Assembly (NCBI GenBank): GCA_020437105.1
Contig: JAGQWR010000072.1
Coordinates: 1-49,512 of the forward strand
Length of the DNA: 49,512 nt
DNA from: Saprospiraceae bacterium
GTDB lineage: Bacteria > Bacteroidota > Bacteroidia > Chitinophagales > Saprospiraceae
Direction: 5' to 3'
The notes under the pieces are model-generated. The model was not told the DNA's origin and searched no databases. It saw only the letters and a program-made list of their open reading frames with translations. The stretch's first letter is position 1. Each line of letters opens with the position of its first letter. A program made the position numbers and the translations under genes. Shown here one piece after another: positions 1 through 8,205 of this stretch.

Positions 1-266
1 AGCCGAAGGCGAGCACTCCGCGTGACAAGTTTGGGTTTGTGTTTGGGTGTAAGCTTCCTCGCAGAGCCGCAGAGAACCTCCACGAGCAGCGCAGCTGATC
101 AATCCACGCAAGCCGAAGGCGAGCATTCCACACGACGCGCAGCGGAGTATCAACGAGGTAGTTTGGGTTTGAGTTTGTGTTTGGGTTTGAGTGTCTATTT
201 CCAGTTACTGATTTATTCGTAAGTTGTAAATAGAAATTCCTGAAAATTCAGCATAAAAAAATTAAA
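1..266. repeat. Repeat-rich intergenic edge, no credible gene
   Basis: This stretch is low-complexity GTTTGGG/GTTTGAG sequence mixed with dispersed repeat units. Bases 95-157 are 61/63 identical by eye to the reverse complement of 26526-26588. Bases 1-20 hold a partial copy of the same AGCCGAAGGCGAGCACTCC unit. An open frame at 22-222 exists only because the repeats lack stops; its translation (repeated LGLCLGLS) looks non-biological. No promoter was recognised ahead of the gene at 267. Confidence 0.7.
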
Positions 267-965
267 ATGAACTCCTGGCTCAACCTATTCTTAATCGTGC
301 TAATATTCGGAGCATGCTCCGGCAAGGACAACGCCGAACAAACAAATGCGGAACTTCAACCTGATACGATTGTGTTAGAAGTAGAAAGTCCTAAAGAAGA
401 ACCAATTGACATTGAACCCTACTTTTACGACACCATTTTGACTGGTGGATTTCATTTAAGCTATCGGGTTTATACTGACTCCGTTTTTCAGGATCTACTT
501 CAAAGTCTAACCTTAATGAAGGGAAGAAATGAAATTGCTATCCTTAGTGAAATTAGCTACCCCTTGCCTCAAAAAAATCTGGGATATATTGGTGCCGACT
601 TTGAAGACACCTTCGTTTTTGTTCATTCTTTTGGATCAGGAAATCCGAACTACTTTGAGCTTATTGAAAAAGAAACAGGACAGGTTCTTCGTATAGGTAC
701 ACTGGTTGATGTGAACGTGGAACAGCAAATACTCCTTTACGAAGATGGAGAAGAAAACGATAAACATTTTGTGGGATTAATCATTTATGACAGTAAAAAT
801 AACCATGAAATTAGAGTCGATGATTTTAATGGTTCAGATTGTGCCATTCAATCAAACAGTGGCCTCCGAGATTGTGTAGAAATAGACACCGTAACAGCCA
901 AGCAAATTGTGCTGAAAATCGACAATGAAGAAGAAAAAATTGTAAAAATCTATCCTAGAAATTAA
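267..965 (+). CDS. Hypothetical lipoprotein, 232 aa
   Basis: This is a predicted exported lipoprotein of unknown function. The N-terminus is a short hydrophobic signal (NLFLIVLIFGAC) ending in a lipobox with Cys17, so the mature protein should be anchored by lipid at residue 17. A short acidic linker follows (about 20-50), then a soluble domain rich in beta-type sequence with no motif I recognise. Two cysteines near the C-terminus (SDCAIQSNSGLRDC) could form a disulphide. It is separated from the next gene by about 75 bases of A-rich sequence and is probably monocistronic. The coding frame is clean and ends in a normal stop. Function is not assigned. Confidence 0.75.
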   Translation: MNSWLNLFLIVLIFGACSGKDNAEQTNAELQPDTIVLEVESPKEEPIDIEPYFYDTILTGGFHLSYRVYTDSVFQDLLQSLTLMKGRNEIAILSEISYPLPQKNLGYIGADFEDTFVFVHSFGSGNPNYFELIEKETGQVLRIGTLVDVNVEQQILLYEDGEENDKHFVGLIIYDSKNNHEIRVDDFNGSDCAIQSNSGLRDCVEIDTVTAKQIVLKIDNEEEKIVKIYPRN

Positions 966-1039
966 AAAATAAATACCCGGTATTGAGAAGCTAGTCACAG
1001 AAAACTTTAAAAATCAAAAATTAAGCCTTCCAAAAAAAA

Positions 1040-1396
1040 ATGCTAACAGATATCAATCCAAAACTTCCGATGCGCAACAAAACGCTTACCAGGGATTACT
1101 ACATAAATAAACTGGGCTTTGAAGCATTTGGAGATGCAGATTTTGAAGACTATTTAATGGTTCAAAAGGATAGTATCCAGATACATTTTTTTGAATTTAA
1201 AGATCTTGATCCAAAAGAGAATTACGGACAAGTTTATATCCGTACCGATGATATTGATGGCTTATATCAGTCATTCCTGGAAAGGAAAGTAGCTATCCAC
1301 CCTGCCGGACCGTTACAGGTGAAACCCTGGGGACAAAAAGAATTTGCCCTACTTGATCCGGATAATAATTTACTGACCTTCGGACAAACGGTCTAA
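1040..1396 (+). CDS. VOC-family (glyoxalase/bleomycin-resistance fold) protein
   Basis: This is a small cytoplasmic protein of 118 residues, the usual size of a single-unit VOC protein of the bleomycin-resistance type. It opens with PKLPMRNKTLTRDYYINKLGF, the typical first beta-alpha unit of this fold. It continues with a central VQKDSIQIHFFEF strand and closes with GQKEFALLDPDNNLLTFGQ, which matches the family's ending strand containing the conserved D-P-D-x-N. Members bind drugs such as bleomycin or act as small metalloenzymes; which applies here cannot be read from sequence. The start at 1040 follows an A-rich stretch, a normal Bacteroidota translation start. Confidence 0.85.
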   Translation: MLTDINPKLPMRNKTLTRDYYINKLGFEAFGDADFEDYLMVQKDSIQIHFFEFKDLDPKENYGQVYIRTDDIDGLYQSFLERKVAIHPAGPLQVKPWGQKEFALLDPDNNLLTFGQTV

Positions 1397-1508
1397 GGTA
1401 ATCAACTCATGCTTTCCAACTTAAAGGAAAATACCTTAACTTTCTGGTCTTACTACATCCTTCTTGGATTTCAGTCCTCCCATTAAAATCACTATTAAAT
1501 CTGCTAAA

Positions 1509-1898
1509 ATGAAACACATTCAGAAGCTCTCAGTTGGGTTGCTATTATTATCCATCATGGCTTTTACAAGCAGCATGGTAGGCAATTTAGATTGCAGCAT
1601 TCTGCATAAAGGAACGTTTACATATAACGGCTCCGACGGTTTGGTAGAAGTTGTTATTAAAGGGAAAAGCCATATCGAATATCATAACAATGGAAAATTT
1701 TACATCAAGTCAAAAATAAAATGGCTTAATGAGTGCGAATATGATATGACGTTGAAAGAAGTAACTCTCCCAAATTTTCCTTATTCAAAAGGCGAGGTGA
1801 TGCATGTAAAAATTGATGGGATCAGTGGAAATAAAATTTATTTTATTTCCACCATAAATGGCGAAAATTATTCGGGTGTGCTCACAAAAATTGATTAA
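1509..1898 (+). CDS. Exported hypothetical protein, 129 aa
   Basis: The frame is open from 1464, but the ATG at 1509 is preferred because it gives a good signal peptide: positively charged MKHIQK followed by the hydrophobic run LSVGLLLLSIMAF. The mature part is about 105 residues, beta-rich, with cysteines in NLDCSIL and LNECEYD. Its wording (GTFTYNGSDGLVEVVIKGKSHIEYHNNGKFYIKS) resembles small Bacteroidota periplasmic proteins that start LHxGTFxY and contain H-x-E-Y-x-x-x-x-K. I recognise the style but no named function. It lies 38 bases upstream of the GH3 gene and could be cotranscribed with it. Confidence 0.7.
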   Translation: MKHIQKLSVGLLLLSIMAFTSSMVGNLDCSILHKGTFTYNGSDGLVEVVIKGKSHIEYHNNGKFYIKSKIKWLNECEYDMTLKEVTLPNFPYSKGEVMHVKIDGISGNKIYFISTINGENYSGVLTKID

Positions 1899-1936
1899 GC
1901 TCTGAGTGCAGTTATCAAACCGAAATCCAGCAAAAA

Positions 1937-3871
1937 ATGAAATATACAGGCTTCCTCATTCTGATGATCGGCATGCTACTTGGCTGCAACTCGGAGAACA
2001 ATAATATTGAAAAAAGCACCCCATCGGCTTTAGTTCTCCAAAAATCAGGGGTATTGGTGGATGAGGCTGGTCAACAGGTCCGAGACCTGAATCTCAATGG
2101 GAAATTAGATATCTACGAAGATAACAGTCAGCCAAAGGAGGCCAGAGTACAGGACCTCCTGGGCCAAATGAATATCCAGGAAAAAGCAGGCATGATGTTT
2201 ATTTTCGGCGCACCGGTAAGTGCCGATGGTCTGCCAGATGGGAAACTGGATATTACCGGTCCGGCGTCAAGGATGCCAAGTGTTGTCGAGAATATGGACC
2301 AGCGTAAATTGACGCATTTTAATATCTGGGACATCCCGGCCGACCCGGCCATTTTTGCGACATGGTATAACAATACCCAACTCATTGCCGAGAAATCAAG
2401 GCTCGGCATTCCAATTACGATTGCCTCCGATCCGCGGCACCACTTTAGCAATAGTATCTTTTCGATGAGTGCTGAAGGATTCTCTCAATTTTGCGAGACA
2501 CTCGGCTTTGCAGCACTTGGTGATGAAAAACTCATGAAGGAATTTGCGGAGATCGTCCGCCAGGAATATCTGGCCGTTGGTATCCGGGAAGCACTGCACC
2601 CACAGATTGATCTGGCTACTGAACCCCGATGGTCAAGAATTAGCGGCACCTTTGGCGAAGACGCTGCCATGAGCGCCAAATTAGTGAAAGCCTATATTGA
2701 GGGGCTGCAAGGAATTGCATTAGACAGCAGTAGCATTGCCTGTATGACCAAACATTTCCCGGGAGGCGGCCCACAAAAGGAAGGACTGGATCCGCATTTC
2801 TCTTTCCAAAAAGGACAAATCTATCCGGGGGATAATTTTGATTACCACCTCATCCCATTTGAAGCAGCATTTGAAGCCCATACTGCTGCTATTATGCCCT
2901 ATTACGGGGTTCCCACCGATCAAACGGATGAGAATGTAGCGATGGCTTATAACAAAGCTATTATCACCACACTTCTCCGAGAAAAATACCTGTACGACGG
3001 GGTCGTTTGTACCGATTGGGGATTGATATCAGATGTGCCAATGGGGCCGGATATTGTCTGGAAAGCACGGGCCTGGGGCGTTGAGGAGTTGAGTGCTGCC
3101 GATCGGGTACTCAAGGTTATCGAAGCCGGTTGCGACCAGTTTGGCGGAGAGATGTGTCCCGAATATATAGTACAACTGGTGACGGAAGGAAAACTAACTG
3201 AAGACAGAATCGACCTTTCAGTGAGCCGATTGTTGCGGGTAAAATTTGAATTGGGATTATTTGATAATCCGTTTGTCGATGAATCAAAAATCTCTTCCAT
3301 CTTAGGCAAAAAAGAATTCCGCGAATTGGGCGAACGCACCCAGCAGGAAGCCATGACCCTTTTAAAAAATGAAGAGGCACTCCCGCTTGCGCTGAATACC
3401 CTGAAAGTTTACATTGAAAATATGGACAGCGCAGTAGTCGCAAATTATGCGACGGTCGTTTCCAGTCCGAAGGAGGCAGATTTTGCCATTATTCGATTAA
3501 ATACGCCCTGGTATCCGGCCGAAACCAAAATCCCATTTGCCCTGGGTTTCCACCACGGCGACCTGGATTTTAAAGGCGCTGAAAAACAGCGGATTTTAGA
3601 TTTGCTCCAGAGTGTCCCAACAGTAGTGGACATCTACCTGGATCGCCCCGCCGTAATCCCTGAAATCACTGCTTCGGCGAAAGCCCTGATTGCTAATTAT
3701 GGTGCCAGCGACAAATCGGTTTGTGAAGTGCTTTTTGGAAAAACAGCTCCAAAGGGAAAGCTGCCTTTTGAATTACCAGCTTCCATGGAAGCCGTTAATA
3801 ATCAGAAAACAGATGTCCCCTACGATAGCGAGAATCCCCTGTTTGAATATGGAGTTGGATTGTCGTATTAA
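1937..3871 (+). CDS. Glycoside hydrolase family 3 lipoprotein (beta-glucosidase-like)
   Basis: This is a predicted outer-surface or periplasmic glycosidase. The signal ends in MLLGC (lipobox Cys17). The GH3 N-terminal TIM-barrel domain follows: LLGQMNIQEKAGMMF near residue 75, substrate-loop residues CMTKHFPGGG (K272-H273), and the catalytic nucleophile Asp360 in GVVCTDWG. The C-terminal (alpha/beta)6 sandwich runs from about residue 460 (AMTLLKNEEALPL) to the end, FEYGVGLSY. At 644 residues it is shorter than typical GH3 beta-glucosidases because no fibronectin-III-like domain follows. GH3 enzymes retain configuration and act on beta-linked sugars; the exact sugar is not predictable. A segment within the C-terminal domain (NTPWYPAETKIPFALGFHHG) is typical of Bacteroidota members. 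Confidence 0.92.
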   Translation: MKYTGFLILMIGMLLGCNSENNNIEKSTPSALVLQKSGVLVDEAGQQVRDLNLNGKLDIYEDNSQPKEARVQDLLGQMNIQEKAGMMFIFGAPVSADGLPDGKLDITGPASRMPSVVENMDQRKLTHFNIWDIPADPAIFATWYNNTQLIAEKSRLGIPITIASDPRHHFSNSIFSMSAEGFSQFCETLGFAALGDEKLMKEFAEIVRQEYLAVGIREALHPQIDLATEPRWSRISGTFGEDAAMSAKLVKAYIEGLQGIALDSSSIACMTKHFPGGGPQKEGLDPHFSFQKGQIYPGDNFDYHLIPFEAAFEAHTAAIMPYYGVPTDQTDENVAMAYNKAIITTLLREKYLYDGVVCTDWGLISDVPMGPDIVWKARAWGVEELSAADRVLKVIEAGCDQFGGEMCPEYIVQLVTEGKLTEDRIDLSVSRLLRVKFELGLFDNPFVDESKISSILGKKEFRELGERTQQEAMTLLKNEEALPLALNTLKVYIENMDSAVVANYATVVSSPKEADFAIIRLNTPWYPAETKIPFALGFHHGDLDFKGAEKQRILDLLQSVPTVVDIYLDRPAVIPEITASAKALIANYGASDKSVCEVLFGKTAPKGKLPFELPASMEAVNNQKTDVPYDSENPLFEYGVGLSY

Positions 3872-3892
3872 ACTAAAAACCAGCCGACAAAT

Positions 3893-4294
3893 ATGAAAAA
3901 TCAGTCCGCTCAAAATAAGGAGGTGACAACATTCCTCGACAATTTGGATCTTCCGCTGCGGGATGTAATTGAAAAATTACGGGAGATTATCCTGGATGTC
4001 CCGGACTTATTAATTGAAAATATTAAATGGAATGGACCGAATTACAGCCTTAAAATGGAGGATCGAATAACCATGCGGGTGCAGGCACCCAAGCAGATAC
4101 AACTGATATTTCACCGAGGAGCGAAAACCAAAGCTGTACCGGCAACTAAATTGATCAATGATCCTGCAGGTCTGCTGCTTTGGAAAACCAATGACCGGGC
4201 TATTGCCTCCTTTAAAACCGTTGAAGAAGTAAATCAAAGCCGGGCTGCACTTTCGGAGATTGTGCAACATTGGCTTGCTGCTGCCGCAGAATAA
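3893..4294 (+). CDS. DUF1801 domain protein
   Basis: This is a soluble 133-residue protein with the DUF1801 layout: an N-terminal helix (NKEVTTFLDNLDLPLRDVIEKLREIIL), the motif LIENIKWNGPNYSL, a short hydrophobic strand, and a C-terminal pair of helices (TVEEVNQSRAALSEIVQHWLAA). The family is widespread, small and without a firmly established biochemical role. The gene begins 21 bases after the GH3 stop and is followed after 15 bases by a membrane protein gene, so 3893-5177 is likely one transcript. There is no signal peptide. The start ATG is preceded by an A-rich stretch. Confidence 0.8.
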   Translation: MKNQSAQNKEVTTFLDNLDLPLRDVIEKLREIILDVPDLLIENIKWNGPNYSLKMEDRITMRVQAPKQIQLIFHRGAKTKAVPATKLINDPAGLLLWKTNDRAIASFKTVEEVNQSRAALSEIVQHWLAAAAE

Positions 4295-4309
4295 AAACGT
4301 GGTTCTAAA

Positions 4310-4714
4310 ATGACTTTGCAACCCGAAAAAATCTTTTTACTCGATGGCATTGGAGCACTGCTATCGGCATTCTTTTTAGGAGTGCTCCTCGTTCGCTTTG
4401 AAGCTGTTTTTGGAATGCCTAAATCGGCACTCTATTTACTGGCTTCACTGGCTTGTCTGTATGCTCTCTATTCGCTTTCCTGCTATTTTCGTTTTTCGCC
4501 AAGACGAAGGGGTAATAAAATAAATACAAATTGGCGGCCATACCTTAGAGGGATTGCAATGGCCAACTTGTTTCACTGTTGCCTCACTTTTGGGTTTGTC
4601 ATTTACTACTACGCCAAACTAACGCCCCTTGGATTGAGCTATTTTTTACTCGAATTTTTAATCATTATTTTCCTTGTACGTATTGAATTAGCTACAGGAA
4701 AAAAAGTGGACTGA
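4310..4714 (+). CDS. Small integral membrane protein, four predicted TM helices
   Basis: This 134-residue protein is predicted to sit in the inner membrane. Hydrophobic segments fall near residues 8-30, 38-58, 78-102 and 103-124, and the loop between the second and third is strongly basic (RFSPRRRGNKINTNWRPY), placing that loop on the cytoplasmic side. The pattern resembles small Bacteroidota membrane proteins annotated only as hypothetical. No catalytic motif is visible. It is tightly packed between the DUF1801 and GNAT genes (gaps of 15 and 7 bases), which suggests one operon, but the neighbours give no common pathway. Confidence 0.75.
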   Translation: MTLQPEKIFLLDGIGALLSAFFLGVLLVRFEAVFGMPKSALYLLASLACLYALYSLSCYFRFSPRRRGNKINTNWRPYLRGIAMANLFHCCLTFGFVIYYYAKLTPLGLSYFLLEFLIIIFLVRIELATGKKVD

Positions 4715-4721
4715 ATCCTAA

Positions 4722-5177
4722 ATGACTATCAGAGAAGCCGCCATAACGGATATAATACAAATGCAACGTGTCCGAAATTCGGTAACCGAAAATGCTCTGT
4801 CTAACCCCGATCTTATACCCCCAGAGGCTTATAAAGAATATATCCTTCAAAGAGGAAAAGCCTGGGTTTGTGAAGTTGGCGACAAGGTGGTAGGATTTTC
4901 TGTATTAGACTTGCTGGAACATAATATTTGGGCCCTGTTTTTAGATCCCGATCATGAAAAACAGGGAATCGGCAGACAGCTTCACGACAACATGCTAAAC
5001 TGGTATTTTTCTCATACAAAAACAACCCTTTGGTTGGGTACGGCGCCAGCCACCAGAGCCGAATCATTCTACAAAAAAGCTGGCTGGACAGCAATTGGTA
5101 AACACGGCAAAAACGAGATCAAATTTGAAATGACTTATGCTAACTGGATAAGCCTTACACAAAATGAACTCGGATAA
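4722..5177 (+). CDS. GNAT family N-acetyltransferase
   Basis: This 151-residue protein carries the GNAT fold: an N-terminal MTIREAAITDIIQMQRVRNSV, the central strands VVGFSVLDLLEHNIWALFLDPDHEKQGIG and the acetyl-CoA pyrophosphate-binding loop EKQGIGRQLHDNMLNW (Q/R-x-x-G-x-G/A type). Motif B follows with FYKKAGWTAIG. It would transfer an acetyl group to an amine; the substrate is unknown. Its last 23 bases overlap the 3' end of the convergent ABC permease gene at 5155, so the two transcripts must interleave and there is no room for a conventional terminator between them. Confidence 0.88.
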   Translation: MTIREAAITDIIQMQRVRNSVTENALSNPDLIPPEAYKEYILQRGKAWVCEVGDKVVGFSVLDLLEHNIWALFLDPDHEKQGIGRQLHDNMLNWYFSHTKTTLWLGTAPATRAESFYKKAGWTAIGKHGKNEIKFEMTYANWISLTQNELG

Positions 5178-5865
5178 ACAACTTCGAAACACCCCAAATC
5201 AAGGCAGTAAAAAATAAAAAGCCAATGGTTGAAAACCAGGCAATTGACAGCCCCTGTGTAGCAGCGACCACACTCTGAAAAATCCAATGGGTGGGGAAAA
5301 TTCCAAAGAGATGTTTGATATTATCCGGCACAAAAAATGCAGCCACAGGGACAAGTACCAGCATATTAAAGGCTTTGATATAAACCATTCCCTGTAATCG
5401 ATTCTCAACAATGGCATTTATCCCTAGTACATACGCCGGTACAACAAGCGCTGCCAGAAAGGAAATAATTAAAACGGTGCCTATATCAAGGGCATAAAAT
5501 GGTTGTACTAAGAAAAGTACAATATTCAGCCCAACCGTAAAAAAATACGGCAGTAAAAATCGGGAAACAATAAACTGCACATTAGATAGTGGCACAACTC
5601 CATAGATCTTCGCCACATCTGTTTCTTTTTCATCAATTAAAACCATACTGCTGATAAAGCAAAACATCTGTGTGTTTTCAATAACAGCTACCACTAAAAA
5701 AAGAGGTAAATAAGGCAACAGAAAATCGTACTTCTCTACGAGATTTGGGACAACCCAAATAATTAAAACAAACAAAATAACAGGTAAAAACAAAAACGAT
5801 TTTAAGGAAGAATCCCGAAAGATAATTTTAAAATCTGTCAGCGCGAGTTTTGCTACTTTATACAT
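5155..5865 (-). CDS. ABC transporter permease (second subunit)
   Basis: This 236-residue integral membrane protein has about six hydrophobic segments, for example SLKSFLFLPVILFVLIIWV and a long run AALVVPAYVLGINAIV. It is the last gene of the minus-strand run TetR - ATPase - permease - permease and starts 11 bases after the preceding permease. Together with it, it would form the membrane part of an export-type ABC transporter; the arrangement resembles ABC-2 class drug or fluoroquinolone exporters. The substrate is unknown. Its 3' end overlaps the convergent GNAT gene by 23 bases. Confidence 0.85.
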   Translation of the reverse strand: MYKVAKLALTDFKIIFRDSSLKSFLFLPVILFVLIIWVVPNLVEKYDFLLPYLPLFLVVAVIENTQMFCFISSMVLIDEKETDVAKIYGVVPLSNVQFIVSRFLLPYFFTVGLNIVLFLVQPFYALDIGTVLIISFLAALVVPAYVLGINAIVENRLQGMVYIKAFNMLVLVPVAAFFVPDNIKHLFGIFPTHWIFQSVVAATQGLSIAWFSTIGFLFFTALIWGVSKLFIRVHFV

Positions 5866-5876
5866 AATTAAACCTA

Positions 5877-6575
5877 TTATTGATGTACAATCTTATTTGT
5901 AAACTGCCGGTAGGCCATCCAATAAAACAAGGGAACCATAACCAGTATCGAAACATATGAATACCAGAAATTAATCCGTGTCCCACTTATGGCATAATCA
6001 ATCAAATCCAGGCTGCCTTGTATAGGGAATAAATATTTGATTACCCCCATTTCTATAGCGCCCAGATATTGCAACAGGGAAATATTCACAAAAGCTAAAA
6101 AGAGTGGAATGGAAAGTATCGCAAACTTTAAAAATTCGGAAGCAAAAGTGAGCATAAAAACACCGAGTAAGGCAGACAGCAGGCAGACTCCCAACGATCC
6201 GACAGAATAGGCTATAATATCAAAACCCATTCCCTTTACAGATAACGCCAGACCAATAGAACAAATCAGTCCTATAAAGGATATGGCTATAGTTTTACTG
6301 ATTAAAAAATGATGAATATTTACCGGAGACACAAAGATGGCTGGCAAAACCTGGTCTTTAATCTCTGTATAAATTGCCAGACTAATAAAAAAGTAGCCTA
6401 TCACAGATGGATCATTCAACACCAGGGAAACCAATAATTTATCCAAACCATTTATGTCCCGAAGAAAAAACAATAAAATACCATATATAAGTGTAACAGC
6501 AAAACTGATATTAATGATATTGTTTTTATGAAGCAGCAGAAATTGCCACTTTAATTGCTGGAAAAAGGTGCTCAT
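5877..6575 (-). CDS. ABC transporter permease (first subunit)
   Basis: This 232-residue polytopic membrane protein is predicted to have about six TM helices. Its N-terminal amphipathic stretch FFQQLKWQFLLLHKNNIINISF is typical of ABC-2 class permeases. The start codon overlaps the ATPase stop in an ATGA arrangement (6572-6575), a sign of translational coupling. It pairs with the downstream permease 5155-5865 and the ATPase 6572-7423. No soluble binding-protein gene is present, consistent with an exporter rather than an importer. Confidence 0.85.
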   Translation of the reverse strand: MSTFFQQLKWQFLLLHKNNIINISFAVTLIYGILLFFLRDINGLDKLLVSLVLNDPSVIGYFFISLAIYTEIKDQVLPAIFVSPVNIHHFLISKTIAISFIGLICSIGLALSVKGMGFDIIAYSVGSLGVCLLSALLGVFMLTFASEFLKFAILSIPLFLAFVNISLLQYLGAIEMGVIKYLFPIQGSLDLIDYAISGTRINFWYSYVSILVMVPLFYWMAYRQFTNKIVHQ

Positions 6576-7423
6576 GATTTCAATGATTTTCCGGTTACGC
6601 GAATAAACACTTCTTCTAATGTAGCTTCCTGTGTATGAATACGCTTAACTCCATCTTGCCTGATAAAGTCCAGGAATGCATCATTCTCACCCAAGTTACC
6701 CAGTGGAAATTCCTGTACATGCCCGTTATTTAACTCCACATTTACAGCTTCCCGACCATATTCTTTTTTCAGATTTTTCGGACTGTCGGTTGCTTGTAAT
6801 TTTCCATCAACAATAAAAGAAACCCGATCGCAAATATCATCAGCAGTTTCCATGCTGTGTGTGGTGATAAAGATGGTTTTTCCTTCTCCTTTTAATTTAA
6901 GGATCAATTCCTTGATCTTATGGGCATTCACCGGATCAAGTCCCGTAGTAGGTTCATCTAAAAACAGAATATCCGGATTGTGCTGGATCGCGCGAATAAA
7001 ATTCAAGCGCATTTTCATGCCTTTCGAATAATTTTCGACCGGCTTGTTGATAGCATCTTTTAAATCTACCAATTCAAAGAGCGCATTCACGTCGCGGTGT
7101 TGGCCATTTTTGTAAAAGGTGGCAAACAAATCCAGGTTCTCTTTTCCGGTAAGCTTTAAATAGTGGTTGGGAAGTTCAAACCCGACGCCGATTTTTTCAA
7201 AATAGCTGTTATCCCATTCTGCCAGGTTTTTGCCGTCAATTAAAACTGCCCCATCGTATTTTCCATAAACCTTATACAGCACTTTCAAGGCAGTACTTTT
7301 TCCGGCACCCGACGGACCCAAAAATCCAAAAACTTCTCCCTTAGCAATATTAAAGTCTAATCCTTTTAAAGTTGGAGCATCTGTTTTTGGATATTGGAAT
7401 ACTAAATTTTCTACCAGTATCAT
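6572..7423 (-). CDS. ABC transporter ATP-binding protein
   Basis: This is the cytoplasmic ATPase that powers the exporter encoded by the next two genes. From the ATG at 7423 it shows Walker A GPSGAGKS (residues 36-43), a Q-loop region, the ABC signature YSKGMKMRL, Walker B DILFLDEPTTG and the switch histidine in TTHSM. The C-terminal extension (about 210-283, ending ATLEEVFIRVTGKSL) is typical of ABC-2 drug-resistance type ATPases. The frame is open from a TTG at 7441, but ATG 7423 is preferred because it starts cleanly 4 bases after the TetR stop and begins with the first strand of the domain (MILVENLVFQYP). Confidence 0.93.
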   Translation of the reverse strand: MILVENLVFQYPKTDAPTLKGLDFNIAKGEVFGFLGPSGAGKSTALKVLYKVYGKYDGAVLIDGKNLAEWDNSYFEKIGVGFELPNHYLKLTGKENLDLFATFYKNGQHRDVNALFELVDLKDAINKPVENYSKGMKMRLNFIRAIQHNPDILFLDEPTTGLDPVNAHKIKELILKLKGEGKTIFITTHSMETADDICDRVSFIVDGKLQATDSPKNLKKEYGREAVNVELNNGHVQEFPLGNLGENDAFLDFIRQDGVKRIHTQEATLEEVFIRVTGKSLKS

Positions 7424-7427
7424 TTGT

Positions 7428-8087
7428 TTATTGTTTATCAAATGCGGGTTTGACTAATTGTATATACTGATCTACCAGTTTCAGCAGGGTTTCCTGCTTC
7501 CCCTGATAAACAGGACTGTTGTTTTGAATACTTTCTTTCGGGTTTATCGCTCCGGAATATTCCATCTCTTCCTGAATACTTACCCCAATTTTATAAAGTA
7601 AAAAACCAATGGTCTGTGTGGGAATATCATCTCGGAAAAGCCCTAACTCCATTTCCTTTTTGGCCATGGCTTCAAATGCCAACACAGACTGGCCCTCCAG
7701 CTCCTTGTATAATTCCTTGGTGCTCGGTGAATTGAGGTTATTCACCAGGTTGTGCAGAAAATGACTTTGCAAGGGGTTTTCCTCATCAAACTGAACGCCA
7801 TAGACATACAAATCGCGGAAATACATCCAAAAATCAGCATAATCCTTCCGCTCGATAGTCGCTACATATTTCATTTTGACAGCCACACATTCCTGCAGGA
7901 GAAACAGGAATAAATCAAGCTTGCTTTCAAAGTATTGATAGACACTACCCTTCGCTATACCCAGTAGTTTAACCACTTCGGTGATGGATGCTTCATCAAA
8001 CGTTTTGATGGAAAACTCCCTCAGGAAGGCATCAACAAACTGCTTTCGCTTGCCTTCTTCCAGGTTTAAAAATGTTTGTTTTGGCAT
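7428..8087 (-). CDS. TetR family transcriptional regulator of the ABC exporter
   Basis: This 219-residue protein has an N-terminal TetR helix-turn-helix: FLREFSIKTFDEASITEVVKLLGIAKGSVYQYFESKLDLFLFLL (about residues 22-65, with the typical G-S/T-x-Y-x-Y-F-x-S-K). A helical ligand-binding domain follows. It is the first gene of the minus-strand operon that continues with the ABC ATPase and two permeases. The upstream region carries two TGAC-N6-GTCA palindromes (8091-8108 and 8123-8138) that flank a TACATTTG -7 box, so it most likely represses its own operon and is released by a compound the exporter handles. The ligand is unknown. Confidence 0.92.
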   Translation of the reverse strand: MPKQTFLNLEEGKRKQFVDAFLREFSIKTFDEASITEVVKLLGIAKGSVYQYFESKLDLFLFLLQECVAVKMKYVATIERKDYADFWMYFRDLYVYGVQFDEENPLQSHFLHNLVNNLNSPSTKELYKELEGQSVLAFEAMAKKEMELGLFRDDIPTQTIGFLLYKIGVSIQEEMEYSGAINPKESIQNNSPVYQGKQETLLKLVDQYIQLVKPAFDKQ

Positions 8088-8090
8088 AAA

Positions 8091-8108
8091 TGTGACTGTG
8101 TGGTCACA
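8091..8108. promoter_or_regulatory. TetR operator candidate 1
   Basis: Perfect inverted repeat TGTGAC-N6-GTCACA lying just upstream of the regulator start codon and touching the 3' end of its -7 box on the minus strand. Its core TGAC-N6-GTCA is the same as in 8123-8138. The centres of the two sites are 31 bases apart, about three helical turns, placing them on the same DNA face. Confidence 0.7.
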
Positions 8109-8114
8109 AATGTA
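8107..8114 (-). promoter_or_regulatory. -7 promoter element of the TetR/ABC operon
   Basis: Read on the minus strand this is TACATTTG, an exact match to the Bacteroidota -7 consensus TAnnTTTG. Transcription would start near 8100, only about 13 bases before the regulator ATG. It is sandwiched between the two palindromes, which fits repression by blocking polymerase. No strong -33 TTG element is visible at the normal distance. Confidence 0.55.
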
Positions 8115-8122
8115 ACAAAAAA

Positions 8123-8138
8123 ATGACTACCTGGTCAT
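8123..8138. promoter_or_regulatory. TetR operator candidate 2
   Basis: Inverted repeat ATGAC-N6-GTCAT, sharing the TGAC-N6-GTCA core of operator 1. It occupies the region between -33 and -7 of the minus-strand promoter. The divergent gene at 8206 starts about 70 bases further on, so its promoter may be little affected. Confidence 0.7.
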
Positions 8139-8187
8139 ATTAGTATCTAATTTCTTTGACTACTCAACCTTTTCTACTTTAAAACTG

Positions 8188-8195
8188 TATCTTTG
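8188..8195 (+). promoter_or_regulatory. -7 promoter element for the gene at 8206
   Basis: TATCTTTG matches TAnnTTTG exactly. The expected start of transcription is about 8202, only 4 bases before the ATG at 8206, so the message would be almost leaderless. A TTTGAC occurs at 8155-8160, but that is farther than the usual 19-21 base spacing. Confidence 0.5.
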
Positions 8196-8205
8196 AAGAC
8201 GAACA

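Noticed and set aside
22..222. Open frame of 66 codons at the left edge
   Set aside because: It lies in dispersed and simple repeats, its translation is repetitive, and an inverted copy of the DNA exists in a non-coding region at 26526-26588.
1464..1508. Upstream start for the exported protein at 1509
   Set aside because: It would bury the signal peptide behind 15 extra residues; the ATG at 1509 fits export.
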